A stretch of 64,000 nt of DNA from Pseudomonas xantholysinigenes (lineage in GTDB: Bacteria; Pseudomonadota; Gammaproteobacteria; Pseudomonadales; Pseudomonadaceae), in contig NZ_CP077095.1 in NCBI RefSeq assembly GCF_014268885.2, positions 5,388,501 through 5,452,500 on the forward strand, read 5' to 3'. Below are positions 27,892-39,100 of this stretch, one piece after another. Made by a program: the position numbers and the translations under genes. The notes beneath the pieces were generated by a model. It searched no databases. It worked only from the letters and a program-made list of their open reading frames with translations, and had not been told where the DNA came from. How positions within the stretch are numbered: the first letter of the stretch is position 1; each line of letters starts with the position of its first letter.

Positions 27892-29268
27892 TCAGCGCTC
27901 GCGCAGTGCCTCGCTGCGCGCCTTGATGATCGGCTTGAGCAGGTAGCTCATGATGGTCTTCTTGCCGGTCATGATATCCACCGTCGCCACCATGCCCGGG
28001 ATGATCAACAGCGGCTTCTCTTCAGAGCCCAGGTGACTCTTCTCGGTACGCAGCTTGATCAGGTAGTAGGTGGTTTTCTTGTCTTCGTCGGTGATGGTGT
28101 CGGCACCGATCTGCTCGAGCTTGGCCTTCATGCCGCCGTAGATGGTGTAGTCATAGGCGGTGAACTTGACCGTGGCTTCCTGACCCGGGTGCAGGAAGGC
28201 GATGTCCTTGGGCAGGATCTTCGCCTCCACCACCAGGGTGTCGTCCAACGGCACGATCTCGATGATGTCGCTGCCCGGCTGGATCACCCCGCCGATGGTG
28301 TTGACCAGCAGCTGCTTGACGATGCCACGTACCGGCGAGGTGACCATGGTGCGGTGCACCCGGTCGTCCAGCGCCTTGCTGGTGGCGGTGGCCTTGTTCA
28401 GCTCGGTGCGGGCCTCGTTGAGCTGGGTCAAGGCCTCGCTGCGGAACTTGCCGCGGGTCTCCTCGATCTTGCTCTGGACTTCCTTGATCGCCGCTTCGGC
28501 ACGGGGAATGGCCAAGGCGGTGGAGTCCATCTGGCCACGGTTCTCGACCTCGGCCCGACGCAGGCGCAGCACTTCGACCTGGGAGATCGCGCCCTGGGCC
28601 ACCAACGGCTCGGACATGGCGATCTCCTGGCGCAGCAGCTGCAGGCTGTTGGCGTACTGGGCACGCTTGGAGTTGAACTCGCGCAGTTCCTGCTGCTTCT
28701 GCACCAGCTGCTGCTGCAGGCCGCCGATCTCGTCCTGCAATTGCTGGCGCCGGCTCTGGTACAGCGACTGCTCGTTGGCGGCCTGGCTCGGCGCGGCCTT
28801 GCGCAGTTCTTCGTCGATCTGCAGCGGCTTGTCCTCGACCTCGGCGTTCAGGCGTTGCACGCGCAGGGCCATGGCCAGGCGCGAGGCCTCGGTCTCGTCG
28901 ACGTTGGAAGCGAAGCGGGTTTCGTCCAGACGCAGCAGCGGCTGGCCGACTTCGACGATTTCCCCTTCCTTGGCGAAGATCTCGGCGACGATGCCGCCCT
29001 CGAGGTTCTGGATCTTCTGCACCTTGGACGACGGGATGGCCTTGCCCTCGCCGCGCGTCACTTCGTCGATGGGCGCGACGCTGGCCCAGATGATCATGAA
29101 CAGGAAGAACGCGATCACCCCCCAGATGGTCAGGCGCACCACCCGTGGCGCGTCCTCGATCAAGGCCTTGTTGACCTCAGGCAGGGGCTGCCCGGCCAAC
29201 GACTCGGAGCCTTTGAAATAACGGCGCAGGCTGTCCTTGAAACGCCCGATATCCAGCTTATGCAACAC
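27892..29268 (-). CDS. lapC: LapC, type I secretion membrane fusion protein
   Basis: A 458-residue HlyD-family periplasmic adaptor that links the ABC transporter LapB to the outer-membrane channel LapE. Single membrane helix at about 47-67, lipoyl/barrel halves (VQKIQNLEGGIVAEIFAKEG and MVTSPVRGIVKQLLVNTIGG), a long coiled coil between (about 125-300), and the C-terminal signature (GMVATVDIMTGKKTIMSYLLKPI). It overlaps the lapB 3' end by 11 bases. Its role in LapA export is known from P. fluorescens and P. putida. Confidence 0.96.
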   Translation of the reverse strand: MLHKLDIGRFKDSLRRYFKGSESLAGQPLPEVNKALIEDAPRVVRLTIWGVIAFFLFMIIWASVAPIDEVTRGEGKAIPSSKVQKIQNLEGGIVAEIFAKEGEIVEVGQPLLRLDETRFASNVDETEASRLAMALRVQRLNAEVEDKPLQIDEELRKAAPSQAANEQSLYQSRRQQLQDEIGGLQQQLVQKQQELREFNSKRAQYANSLQLLRQEIAMSEPLVAQGAISQVEVLRLRRAEVENRGQMDSTALAIPRAEAAIKEVQSKIEETRGKFRSEALTQLNEARTELNKATATSKALDDRVHRTMVTSPVRGIVKQLLVNTIGGVIQPGSDIIEIVPLDDTLVVEAKILPKDIAFLHPGQEATVKFTAYDYTIYGGMKAKLEQIGADTITDEDKKTTYYLIKLRTEKSHLGSEEKPLLIIPGMVATVDIMTGKKTIMSYLLKPIIKARSEALRER

Positions 29269-31414
29269 TGATCTGCCCCTTCTTCAGCGCATCCATGACG
29301 GCGGCTTTCGGGCCATCCGCGACAATCTGTCCACGATCGATGACGATCAGCCGGTCCACCAGCGACAGCAACGAGGCGCGGTGGGTGACCAGCAACACGG
29401 TCTTGCCTTCGACAACTGCCGCCAGGCGCTGCTTGAGGCGCTCCTCGCCGGTGTTGTCCATGGCGCTGGTGGGTTCGTCGAGCAGCAGGATCTGCGGGTT
29501 GAGCAGCAGTGCCCGGCCCAGGGCGACGTTCTGCCGCTGGCCACCGGACAGGTTCTGCCCGCGCTCGCCGACCTGCAGCTCGTAGCCATCCGGGTGCAGG
29601 CGGGCGAACTCGTGCACACCGGCCAGCTCGGCGGCCTGCAGGATCAGCTCGTCCTCGATGTAGCGGGCGCCGCTGACCAGGTTGTCGCGCAGGGTACCGG
29701 CGAGCAGCTGGATGTCCTGGGGCACGTAGCCGATATTGTGACGCAGCTCGCTGACGTCGATCTGGCGAATGTCCACGCCATCGACCAGCAACGAGCCGTT
29801 ATCCGGCTCGTACAGGCCAACGATCAACTTGGCCAGCGAGCTCTTGCCCGAGCCGCTGCGGCCGATGATGCCAACCTTCTCGCCGGGGCGGATGGTCAGG
29901 TTGATGCCCTTGAGCGCCTGGTTCTGCTGGTTCGGGTAGGTGAACTCGACACCCCGGAACTCAATGGCACCCTGCAGCACCTGGCGGCTCAGCGGACGCT
30001 CCTCGAAGTTGCGCTCCTGGGGCAGTTCCATCATCTGGTCGGTGGCGACCATGGTCACCTTGGCTTGCTGGTAGCGGGCCAGCAGGCCGTTCAGCGAGCC
30101 CAACGGGCCGAGGGCACGGCCGCTGAGCATGTAGCAGGCCACCAGGCCGCCCATGCTGAGGTTGCCGTCGATGATCAGGTACACGCCCACGCAGATCATC
30201 GCCACGCCGGCCAGCTGCTGGATCAGCGCGGTGATGTTCATGGCCAGGCCCGACAGCACCTTGACCCGCAGCTCCAGGCGGCTAAGGGTGCCGAGGGTCT
30301 GCTCCCACATGTACTGGCGCTCGCTCTCGGCGTTGTTGACCTTGACTGCGTCCAGCCCGGCTAGGGTCTCGATCAGGCTCGACTGGCGCTCCGAGGCCAG
30401 GGCCATGGTGCGTTCCATGGTCGCCATCAGTGGTTTCTGCAGGGCATAGCCGATACCCAGGGCCAATGGGAAGGCCAGGATCGGGATCCACACCAGGTGC
30501 CCACCGATGATGGCGATGACCATGAGGATCAGGAAGGTGAACGGCAAGTCGATCAGGCTGGTCAGGGTCAGCGAGGCGAGGAAGTCGCGCAGGCCCTGGA
30601 ACTCGTGGATGTTCTGGGCGAAGCTGCCGACCCGCGCCGGACGGTACTTCATGGCCATGCCGACGATGCGCTCGAACAGCGTCGCCGAGATGATCAGGTC
30701 GGTCTTCTTGCCGGCCAGGTCCAGGCACAGGCTGCGCAGCCCCTTGAGGATCAGGTCGAAGACATAGGCGCCGGCGATGCCGACCGCCAGCACCCAGAGG
30801 GTCGAGGTGGCCTGGTTGGGCACCACGCGGTCGTACACGTTCATCACGAACAACGGCGCAGCCAGGGCGATCAGGTTGATCACCAGGCTGGCGGCGATGG
30901 CGTCGATGTACAGCCACTTGCTGCGCAGCAGGGTGTCGCGGAACCACGAGCGCGCCCGCGGGATCAGGTTGCCGTGGTTGACGTCGAACTTGTGCTGCGG
31001 CTGGGCGAAGAACACCTTGCCGCTGTAGTCGCTCTGCAGCGCTTCACGGGTGACGTGCACCTCGCCGCCGTCGCTCTCGCTGAGCAGCAGGCGCGCGGTG
31101 TCTTCGTTCTCCCAGCCCAGCAGGACGGCGCAGCGGCCTTCCTTGAGCAGCAGCATCGCCGGCATGGCGATGCTCGGGATCTGTTCCAGCTTGCGCTGCA
31201 GCAAACGCCCCTGCAGCCCGGCGCGCGCGGCGGCGCGGGGCAGCAGCTCGGCGGTCAGGCGCTGGGCGGGCAAGGGCAGCCCTGTGGTCAGCATGGCCCG
31301 GCTGGCGGGTTTCTGATGCAGGACACACAGGGTCAGCAGACTGTCCAGCAGCGGGTCGTCATGCTGACTGCGTGGATCGTGGCTGAGTTGGACTCGACTG
31401 ACTTCGGATTCCAC
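29258..31414 (-). CDS. lapB: LapB, type I secretion ABC transporter
   Basis: A 718-residue inner-membrane exporter. An N-terminal C39-like domain (about 20-135, lacking a complete peptidase motif) binds substrate rather than cutting it. Six membrane helices follow (about 165-440), then the ATPase domain with Walker A (GRSGSGKSS), signature (LSGGQRQ) and Walker B (ILLLDEPTS). It sits second in lapE-lapB-lapC. The D-loop and H-loop (LLVTHRASLL) are intact. Confidence 0.96.
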   Translation of the reverse strand: MESEVSRVQLSHDPRSQHDDPLLDSLLTLCVLHQKPASRAMLTTGLPLPAQRLTAELLPRAAARAGLQGRLLQRKLEQIPSIAMPAMLLLKEGRCAVLLGWENEDTARLLLSESDGGEVHVTREALQSDYSGKVFFAQPQHKFDVNHGNLIPRARSWFRDTLLRSKWLYIDAIAASLVINLIALAAPLFVMNVYDRVVPNQATSTLWVLAVGIAGAYVFDLILKGLRSLCLDLAGKKTDLIISATLFERIVGMAMKYRPARVGSFAQNIHEFQGLRDFLASLTLTSLIDLPFTFLILMVIAIIGGHLVWIPILAFPLALGIGYALQKPLMATMERTMALASERQSSLIETLAGLDAVKVNNAESERQYMWEQTLGTLSRLELRVKVLSGLAMNITALIQQLAGVAMICVGVYLIIDGNLSMGGLVACYMLSGRALGPLGSLNGLLARYQQAKVTMVATDQMMELPQERNFEERPLSRQVLQGAIEFRGVEFTYPNQQNQALKGINLTIRPGEKVGIIGRSGSGKSSLAKLIVGLYEPDNGSLLVDGVDIRQIDVSELRHNIGYVPQDIQLLAGTLRDNLVSGARYIEDELILQAAELAGVHEFARLHPDGYELQVGERGQNLSGGQRQNVALGRALLLNPQILLLDEPTSAMDNTGEERLKQRLAAVVEGKTVLLVTHRASLLSLVDRLIVIDRGQIVADGPKAAVMDALKKGQISVA

Positions 31415-31457
31415 GCGGCGCTCTCTTCATCCTTGCGGGGTAGGTTCAAGGCGCCTT

Positions 31458-32795
31458 TCAGTTCATGCCTGGCAGGTTCACCTTGGGTTTCAGGTCGTTC
31501 TGCACAACAGCGGCCATCGGGGCTACGACACCCTGGCTCTTGAGCAGCTGGCCAATGGTCGCCTTGATTCGGTACTGAGTAAACATTTGCGTGTTCTTCA
31601 CCTCTACCAGACGGCGCTGGGCGGTGAAGGTTTCATTCTCGCTGTCGAGCAAGTCGAGCAGGGTTCGCTCGCCCAGGCTGAACTGTTGCTGGTAGGCGCT
31701 GCGCACACGGTTGCTGTGATCGACGTACTGCTGGGCGATCGGCACCTGGGCGTTGGCGTTCTCCAGAGCATTCCATGCCAAGCCTAACTCCTCATTGAGC
31801 TGGCGCAAGGCGTTGTTACGAATATCCAGCGCCTGGTTGGCCAGGTACGACTTCGACTCGAGGTCGGCCTTGTTGCTGCCACCGGCGTACAGGTTGAAGT
31901 TCATGCGCAGCATGGCCTGCCACTCGTTGTTGTGGCCAACGGCGCCGTCGAGGTTGTTGTCGGCGGTGCGGCCGAGCTCGGCGTCGAATCGTGGGTAGAA
32001 GGTGGACTTGGCCGCGTCGTACTGCTTCTCGGCGGCCGCGATGTCCGATTCGGCCGAACGCAGTACCGGGCTGAACTCGATCAGCTGGTGGCGCGCTTCG
32101 TCGAGGGTTGCCGGCAGCAGGTCGACAAACGGCGCAGGCGTGCTTAACTCGTCGGGCATTTGTCCGACGACGCTCAGGTAGTTGGTATTGGCGTCGGCCA
32201 GGTTGGTCTGCTCGGTGATCAGGTTGTTGCGAGCCTGGGCCTGGCGCGCTTCGGCCTGGTCGAGATCGGCCATGCGCCCGACACCACGGCTGGTACGCAG
32301 CTTGATCTGGTCGAGGATGCGGTCGTGGTTGCGCAGGTTGTCTTCGGCCAGGCGCACCATTTCGCGGCGTGCCAGCACATCCAGGTAGACCTGGGCGACG
32401 GTCAGCGCGGTGCGCTCGGAGGTGCCCAGCAACGAATAGGCGCGGGCATTGACGGTGGCTTGTTGACGCCCGACTTCACTGGAGGTGGCGAAACCGTCAA
32501 AAACCATTTGTCGCAGGCGAATGGCCGACTCGCCACGGTTGAGCGTCTCCCAGCGATTGCGGGTACTGGGGCTGTCGCTGCCTTCACGACCGTAACCGGC
32601 CGTCACATCGACCCGCGGCAAATAGCCGCCCTGGGCAGCACGCAATTGGTAATCCGCAGCCGTGCGGGCATTTACCCCGGCCTGGATTTCCGGGTGCACC
32701 TCGAGGGCTTTTTGCATGGCTTCGGGCAAGGATTGTGCTTGAACGAATGTGGCGGCGAGAGCGAAAGGAAGAGCGGTGAACAGTGACGCACGCAT
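31458..32795 (-). CDS. lapE: LapE, TolC-like outer membrane channel
   Basis: A 445-residue TolC-family protein with signal peptide (MRASLFTALPFALAATFVQA) and two OEP repeats. It is the outer-membrane exit and, in P. fluorescens, also the place where LapA is held while its N-terminus stays in the periplasm. First gene of the operon; lapB begins 43 bases after its stop. Divergent from lapA with a shared 349-base regulatory gap. Confidence 0.95.
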   Translation of the reverse strand: MRASLFTALPFALAATFVQAQSLPEAMQKALEVHPEIQAGVNARTAADYQLRAAQGGYLPRVDVTAGYGREGSDSPSTRNRWETLNRGESAIRLRQMVFDGFATSSEVGRQQATVNARAYSLLGTSERTALTVAQVYLDVLARREMVRLAEDNLRNHDRILDQIKLRTSRGVGRMADLDQAEARQAQARNNLITEQTNLADANTNYLSVVGQMPDELSTPAPFVDLLPATLDEARHQLIEFSPVLRSAESDIAAAEKQYDAAKSTFYPRFDAELGRTADNNLDGAVGHNNEWQAMLRMNFNLYAGGSNKADLESKSYLANQALDIRNNALRQLNEELGLAWNALENANAQVPIAQQYVDHSNRVRSAYQQQFSLGERTLLDLLDSENETFTAQRRLVEVKNTQMFTQYRIKATIGQLLKSQGVVAPMAAVVQNDLKPKVNLPGMN

Positions 32796-33144
32796 GTTTG
32801 CTGGTTCCCGAGAAGAGCGGTTGTCCTAAATCACAGCCGAAGCTGTGCCTGCCTTGGAAAATGGCAAGCCCTGATCCTGTGGGTAGGAAACTTCCGAATA
32901 GGCAGTGCGATTAATACGAAAGAGAGGGCTGAAAGTGGCCAAATATCAATGTGACATTACCTCGGCGATTGTTTAGGATGGCAGCCAGAAGGTCAATACT
33001 TTGGCATAAACTTAATAGCCAGAAATTATAGACGTAAAATTGACGCAAATCAGCGTCAAAAACATTATTGAAACATTCCATCAGTCGCCGCCCACGCGCG
33101 AGCAGGCATGGAAGCCAACTGAACGGGTAGATCCGGAGAGTCCA
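32796..33144. promoter_or_regulatory. Divergent lapE-lapA control region
   Basis: 349 bases without a gene, markedly AT-rich from 32900 to 33080. It holds two stretches resembling the FleQ consensus as I recall it (GTCAATAAATTGAC): GTCAATACTTTGGC at 32992-33005 (11 of 14) and GACGTAAAATTGAC at 33031-33044 (10 of 14). A candidate -35 TTGGCA (33001) and -10 ATTATA (33025) face lapA. FleQ and c-di-GMP control lapA in P. putida, so the sites are plausible but unproven. Confidence 0.5.
33040..33059. promoter_or_regulatory. Perfect palindrome TTGACGC-N6-GCGTCAA before lapA
   Basis: Seven-base perfect arms with a six-base spacer, 85 bases before the lapA start and overlapping the second FleQ-like box. 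Could be a regulator site or, if transcribed, a 5'-UTR hairpin. Confidence 0.55.
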
Positions 33145-36100
33145 ATGAGCACTGTTGTTGCCATCGTCAAAAGCATTGTTGGCCAAGTCATCGCAGTTTC
33201 CCCAGAAGGCATCCGGCGTGTACTCATCGAAGGCGACCGCCTGTTCGCCGGCGAGCAGGTCGATACCGGCGCCGGTGGCGCGGTGTCCCTGGAGCTGGCC
33301 GATGGCCGCGTGCTCGACCTGGGCCGCGATACCCAGTGGAGCGCCGACACCCCCGACAGCAGCACCGACCTGAGCCAGGCCAGCGCCCAGGCGGCGCCTT
33401 CGGTCGAAGAGCTGCAGCAGGCGATTGCCGCCGGCGCGGACCCGACCACCGAACTGGAAGCCACCGCGGCCGGCCCGTCTGCCGCAGGCGGTGGCGCGGC
33501 GGGTGGCGGTCACAGCTTCGTGATGCTGCAAGAGACCGCCGGCGCGGTTGACCCGACCATCGGCTTCCCCACCGGCCCGATCGGCTTCGCCAACGGCCAG
33601 GGCGTCGAGGAAGTGGGCGGGCTGGATACCAGCACCGGCAACACGACGACCACCAACGCTCCCATCGTCACCGGCCTGACCCTGAGCGCCACCCCCACGA
33701 TCACCGAGGCGGGTGGCGTGATCGTCTATACCGCCACCGTCGGCCAGCCGCCGCTGAGCAACCTGACCGTCACCCTGTCCAACGGCGCGGTGATCGTCAT
33801 CCCGGCCGGCCAGACCACCGGCAGCGTGAACGTCACCATCGCGCCGAACGACACGCCGTACATCGACGGCGGCCAGATCTCCGCCAACATCACCGGCACC
33901 ACCGGTGGCAATGGCCTGGTCATCACGCCGAACACCACCCCGGCAGTGACCCAGGTCACCGACACCATCGACACCACCACCGCCACCCTGACGGCTACCC
34001 CGAGCGTCACCGAAGGCGGTGTGATCACCTACACCGTGACCCTGACCAACCCGGCCCAGACCCCGGTGACCGTGACCCTGTCCAACGGCCAGACCGTCAC
34101 CATCGAGGCCGGCAAGTCGTCGGGCAGCGTCGATTTCCAGACCCCGCCCAACGATGTCTACAACAACGGCAGCACCGTCAGCACCACGATCACGGGGGCA
34201 ACGGGCGGCAACTTCGAGAAACTGGAGCCGAACCCAACGCCTGCGGAAACAGTCATCAATGACTCGGTGGACACCACCACCGCTACCCTGACCGCCACCC
34301 CGAGCGTCACCGAAGGCGGCGTGATCACCTACACCGTGACTCTGACCAACCCGGCCCAGACCCCGGTCACCGTCACCCTGTCCAACGGCCAGACCGTCAC
34401 CATCGAGGCCGGCAAGTCGTCGGGTAGCGTCGATTTCCAGACCCCGCCCAACGACGTCTACAACAACGGCAGCACCGTCAGCACCACGATCACGGGGGCA
34501 ACGGGCGGCAACTTCGAGAAACTGGAGCCGAACCCAACGCCTGCGGAAACAGTCATCAATGACTCGGTGGATACCACCACCGCCACTCTGACCGCCACCC
34601 CGAGCGTCACCGAAGGCGGCGTGATCACCTACACCGTGACCCTGACCAACCCGGCCCAGACCGAGGTCACCGTCACCCTGTCCAACGGCCAGACCGTCAC
34701 CGTCAAGGCCGGCGAAACCAGCGGTAGCGTCGACTTCCAGACCCCGGCCAACGACGTGTTCGTCAACGGCAGCACCGTCAGCACCACCATTACCGGCGCC
34801 ACGGGCGGCAACTTCGAGAGCCTGGTGCCGAACAAGACGCCAGCCCAGACCGAAATCAAGGACAGCATCGATACCGTGACGGTCAATATCGCCAGCAACG
34901 GCGATGTGACCGAAGCACAACAGCCGACCTTTACCGTGTCGGTGAGCCAGAAGCTTGACCACGACCTGACCGTTACCCTGTCCAACGGTGACAAGGTGGT
35001 GATCAAGGCTGGTGAAACCGAAACGACCTACAACCTGCCAGCCCAGGGCGACGACGTGTTCAAGGACGCGGGTTCCGTGACCCTTGGCGTGACCGATGCC
35101 AGCGTCTCGGGCAAGACCTTCGAACACCTGGAGCTGGGTGGCGATGCCACCGTGCAGATCACTGACACCATCAGTGAAGTCGTCGCGACCCTGACGGCCG
35201 ACAAGACCACCGTCGCCGAGGGTGGCCAGATCACCTACACCGTAACCCTGACCAACGGCCAGGGCCTGTCGGTCGTTGGCCACAATGGCCTGACCTTCAC
35301 CCTCACCGATGGCACCAAAGTCACCATCCCCGCTGGCAGCGCCACCGGTACCATTACCATCAATGCCCCGGACGACGTCTTCGTCGGCGGCCAGCCTTCG
35401 ATTGTGAACAAGCTCGAAGGCGTCACCGGCGCCGATAACTTCGAAAAACTCACCCTCGGCAAAGAGGAAGTGAAGACCGAAGTCACCGACGAGCCAGGCA
35501 CCGGCACTCCGGGCACCGATAACCAGGGCGACAAAGTCTCGGTCACCATCGTCAGCAAAGGCGATGTCACTGAAGACCAGCAGCCGGCCTTCACCGTCAA
35601 AGTCAGCCAGAAACTGGACCACGACCTGACCGTTACCTTGAGCAATGGCGACAAGGTCGTCATCAAGGCCGGCCAGACTGAAACCGAGTACAAGGCCAAG
35701 GCCCAGGGTGACGACGTCTTCAAGGACGGCGACACCCTGACTGTCGGCATCACCGACGCAGCAGTGGATGGCAAGTCCTTTGAAAATCTGGAGCTGGGCG
35801 GCAACGCCAGCGTGCAGATCACTGACACCATCAGCGAAGTCGTCGCGACCCTGACCGCCGACAAGACCACCGTCAGCGAAGGTGGCCAGATCACCTACAC
35901 CGTCACCCTGACCAACGGCCAGGGCCTGTCGGTCGTCGGCCACAATGGCCTGACCTTCACCTTGAGCGATGGCACCAAAGTGACCATCCCTGCTGGCAGC
36001 GCTACCGGCACCATCACCATCAATGCCCCGGACGACGTCTTCGTCGGCGGCCAGCCTTCGATTGTGAACAAACTGGAAGGTGTTACCGGCGCCGACAACT

Positions 36101-39100
36101 TCGAAAAACTCACCCTCGGCAAAGAGGAAGTGAAGACCGAAGTCACCGACGAGCCAGGCACCGGCACTCCGGGCACCGATAACCAGGGCGACAAAGTCTC
36201 GGTCACCATCGTCAGCAAAGGCGATGTCACCGAAGACCAGCAGCCGGCCTTCACCGTCAAAGTCAGCCAGAAACTGGATCACGACCTGACCGTCACCCTG
36301 TCCAACGGCGACAAGGTAGTGATCAAGGCTGGTGAAACCGAGACCGAATACAAGGCCAAAGCCCAAGGTGATGACGTTTTCAAGGACGGCGACACCCTGA
36401 CCGTTGGCATCACCGACGCGGTCGTCGACGGTAAGACCTTCGAGAATCTGGAGCTCGGCGGCAACGCCAGCGTCCAGATCACCGACACCATCAGCGAAGT
36501 CGTCGCAACCCTGACCGCTGACAAGACCACCGTTAGCGAAGGTGGCCAGATCACCTACACCGTCACCCTGACCAATGGCCAAGGTTTGTCGGTCGTCGGC
36601 CACAACGGGCTGACCTTCACCCTGAGTGATGGCACCAAGGTCACCATCCCAGCGGGCAGCGCCACTGGCACCATCACCATCAACGCCCCGGACGACGTCT
36701 TCGTCGGCGGCCAGCCTTCGATTGTGAACAAACTGGAAGGTGTCACGGGCGCCGACAACTTCGAAAAACTCACCCTCGGCAAAGAGGAAGTGAAGACTGA
36801 AGTCACCGACGAGCCGGGCACGGGTACCCCAGGCACCGACAACCAGGGCGACAAAGTCTCGGTCACTATCGTCAGCAAAGGTGATGTCACTGAAGACCAG
36901 CAACCGGCCTTCACCGTCAAAGTGAGTCAGAAGCTCGACCACGATCTGACTGTCACCTTGTCCAACGGCGACAAGGTGGTGATCAAGGCTGGTGAAACCG
37001 AAACCGAATACAAGGCCAAGGCCCAGGGCGACGACGTCTTCAAAGACGGCGATACCCTGACCGTCGGCATCACCGATGCCGCTGTCGATGGCAAATCCTT
37101 CGAGAATCTGGAGCTGGGTGGCAACGCCAGTGTTCAAATCACCGACACCATCAGCGAAGTCGTCGCGACCCTGACCGCTGACAAGACCACCGTCAGCGAA
37201 GGTGGCCAGATCACCTACACCGTGACCCTGACCAACGGCCAAGGCCTGTCGGTCGTTGGCCACAACGGCCTGACCTTCACCCTCACCGATGGCACCAAAG
37301 TGACCATCCCAGCGGGCAGTGCTACTGGCACCATCACCATCAATGCCCCGGACGACGTCTTCGTCGGCGGCCAGCCTTCGATTGTGAACAAGCTCGAAGG
37401 CGTCACCGGCGCCGATAACTTCGAGAAGCTGACGCTCGGTAAGGACGAGGTGAAAACCGAAGTCACCGACGAGCCAGGCACCGGCACTCCAGGCACCGAC
37501 AACCAAGGCGACAAGGTTAGCGTGACCATCGTCAGCAAAGGCGATGTCACCGAAGACCAGCAACCCGCCTTCACCGTCAAAGTGAGCCAGAAACTGGACC
37601 ACGACCTGACCGTTACCCTGTCCAACGGCGACAAGGTGGTGATCAAGGCCGGGGAAACCGAAACCGAATACAAGGCCAAAGCCCAGGGCGATGACGTCTT
37701 CAAGGACGGCGATACCCTCACCGTCGGCATCACCGACGCGGCAGTGGATGGCAAAACCTTCGAAAACCTGGAGCTCGGCGGCAACGCCAGCGTGCAGATC
37801 ACCGACACCATCAGTGAAGTCGTCGCGACCCTGACTGCGGACAAGACCACCGTCGCTGAGGGTGGCCAGATCACCTACACCGTGACCCTGACCAACGGCC
37901 AGGGCCTGTCGGTCGTCGGCCACAATGGCCTGACCTTCACCTTGAGCGATGGCACCAAGGTCACCATCCCCGCTGGCAGCGCCACCGGCACCATCACCGT
38001 CAATGCACCGGATGATGTGTTCGTCGGCGGTCAACCGACCATCGTCAACAAACTGGAAGGTGTGACTGGTGCCGATAACTTCGAGAAACTCACCCTCGGC
38101 AAAGAGGAAGTGAAGACCGAAGTCACCGACGAGCCAGGCACTGGCACTCCAGGCACCGATAACCAAGGCGACAAGGTTAGCGTGACCATCGTCAGCAAAG
38201 GCGACGTCACCGAAGACCAGCAACCTGCGTTCACCGTTAAAGTCAGCCAGAAGCTCGACCACGACCTGACCGTTACTTTGAGCAATGGCGACAAGGTCGT
38301 TATCAAGGCTGGCCAGACCGAAACCGAATACAAAGCCAAAGCCCAGGGCGATGATGTCTTCAAAGACGGCGACACCCTGACCGTCGGCATCACCGATGCC
38401 GCTGTCGATGGCAAGGCCTTCGAGAACCTGGAGCTGGGCGGCAATGCCAGCGTGCAGATCACTGACACCATCAGCGAAGTCGTGGCGACCCTGACCGCCG
38501 ACAAGACCACCGTCGCTGAAGGTGGCCAGATCACCTACACCGTCACCCTGACCAACGGCCAGGGCCTGTCGGTCGTTGGCCACAATGGCCTGACCTTCAC
38601 CCTCACCGATGGCACCAAAGTGACCATCCCCGCTGGCAGCGCCACCGGTACCATCACCGTCAACGCCCCGGACGACGTCTTCGTCGGCGGCCAGCCTTCG
38701 ATTGTGAACAAACTGGAAGGTGTCACTGGCGCCGATAACTTCGAGAAGCTCACCCTCGGCAAAGAGGAAGTGAAGACCGAAGTCACCGACGAGCCAGGCA
38801 CCGGCACTCCAGGCACTGACAACCAAGGCGACAAGGTTAGCGTGACCATCGTCAGCAAAGGCGACGTCACCGAAGACCAGCAGCCGGCCTTCACCGTCAA
38901 AGTGAGCCAGAAACTGGACCACGACCTGACCGTCACCCTGTCCAACGGCGACAAGGTCGTTATCAAGGCCGGCCAGACCGAAACCGAGTACAAGGCCAAG
39001 GCCCAGGGCGATGATGTCTTCAAAGACGGCGATACCCTGACTGTCGGCATTACCGATGCCGCTGTCGATGGCAAATCCTTCGAGAATCTGGAGCTCGGCG

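Noticed and set aside
33040..33144. 35-codon N-terminal extension of lapA
   Set aside because: Starts with TTG inside a palindrome and has no ribosome-binding site. ATG 33145 has GGAGAG and puts TAAG at 107-110 as in known LapA.
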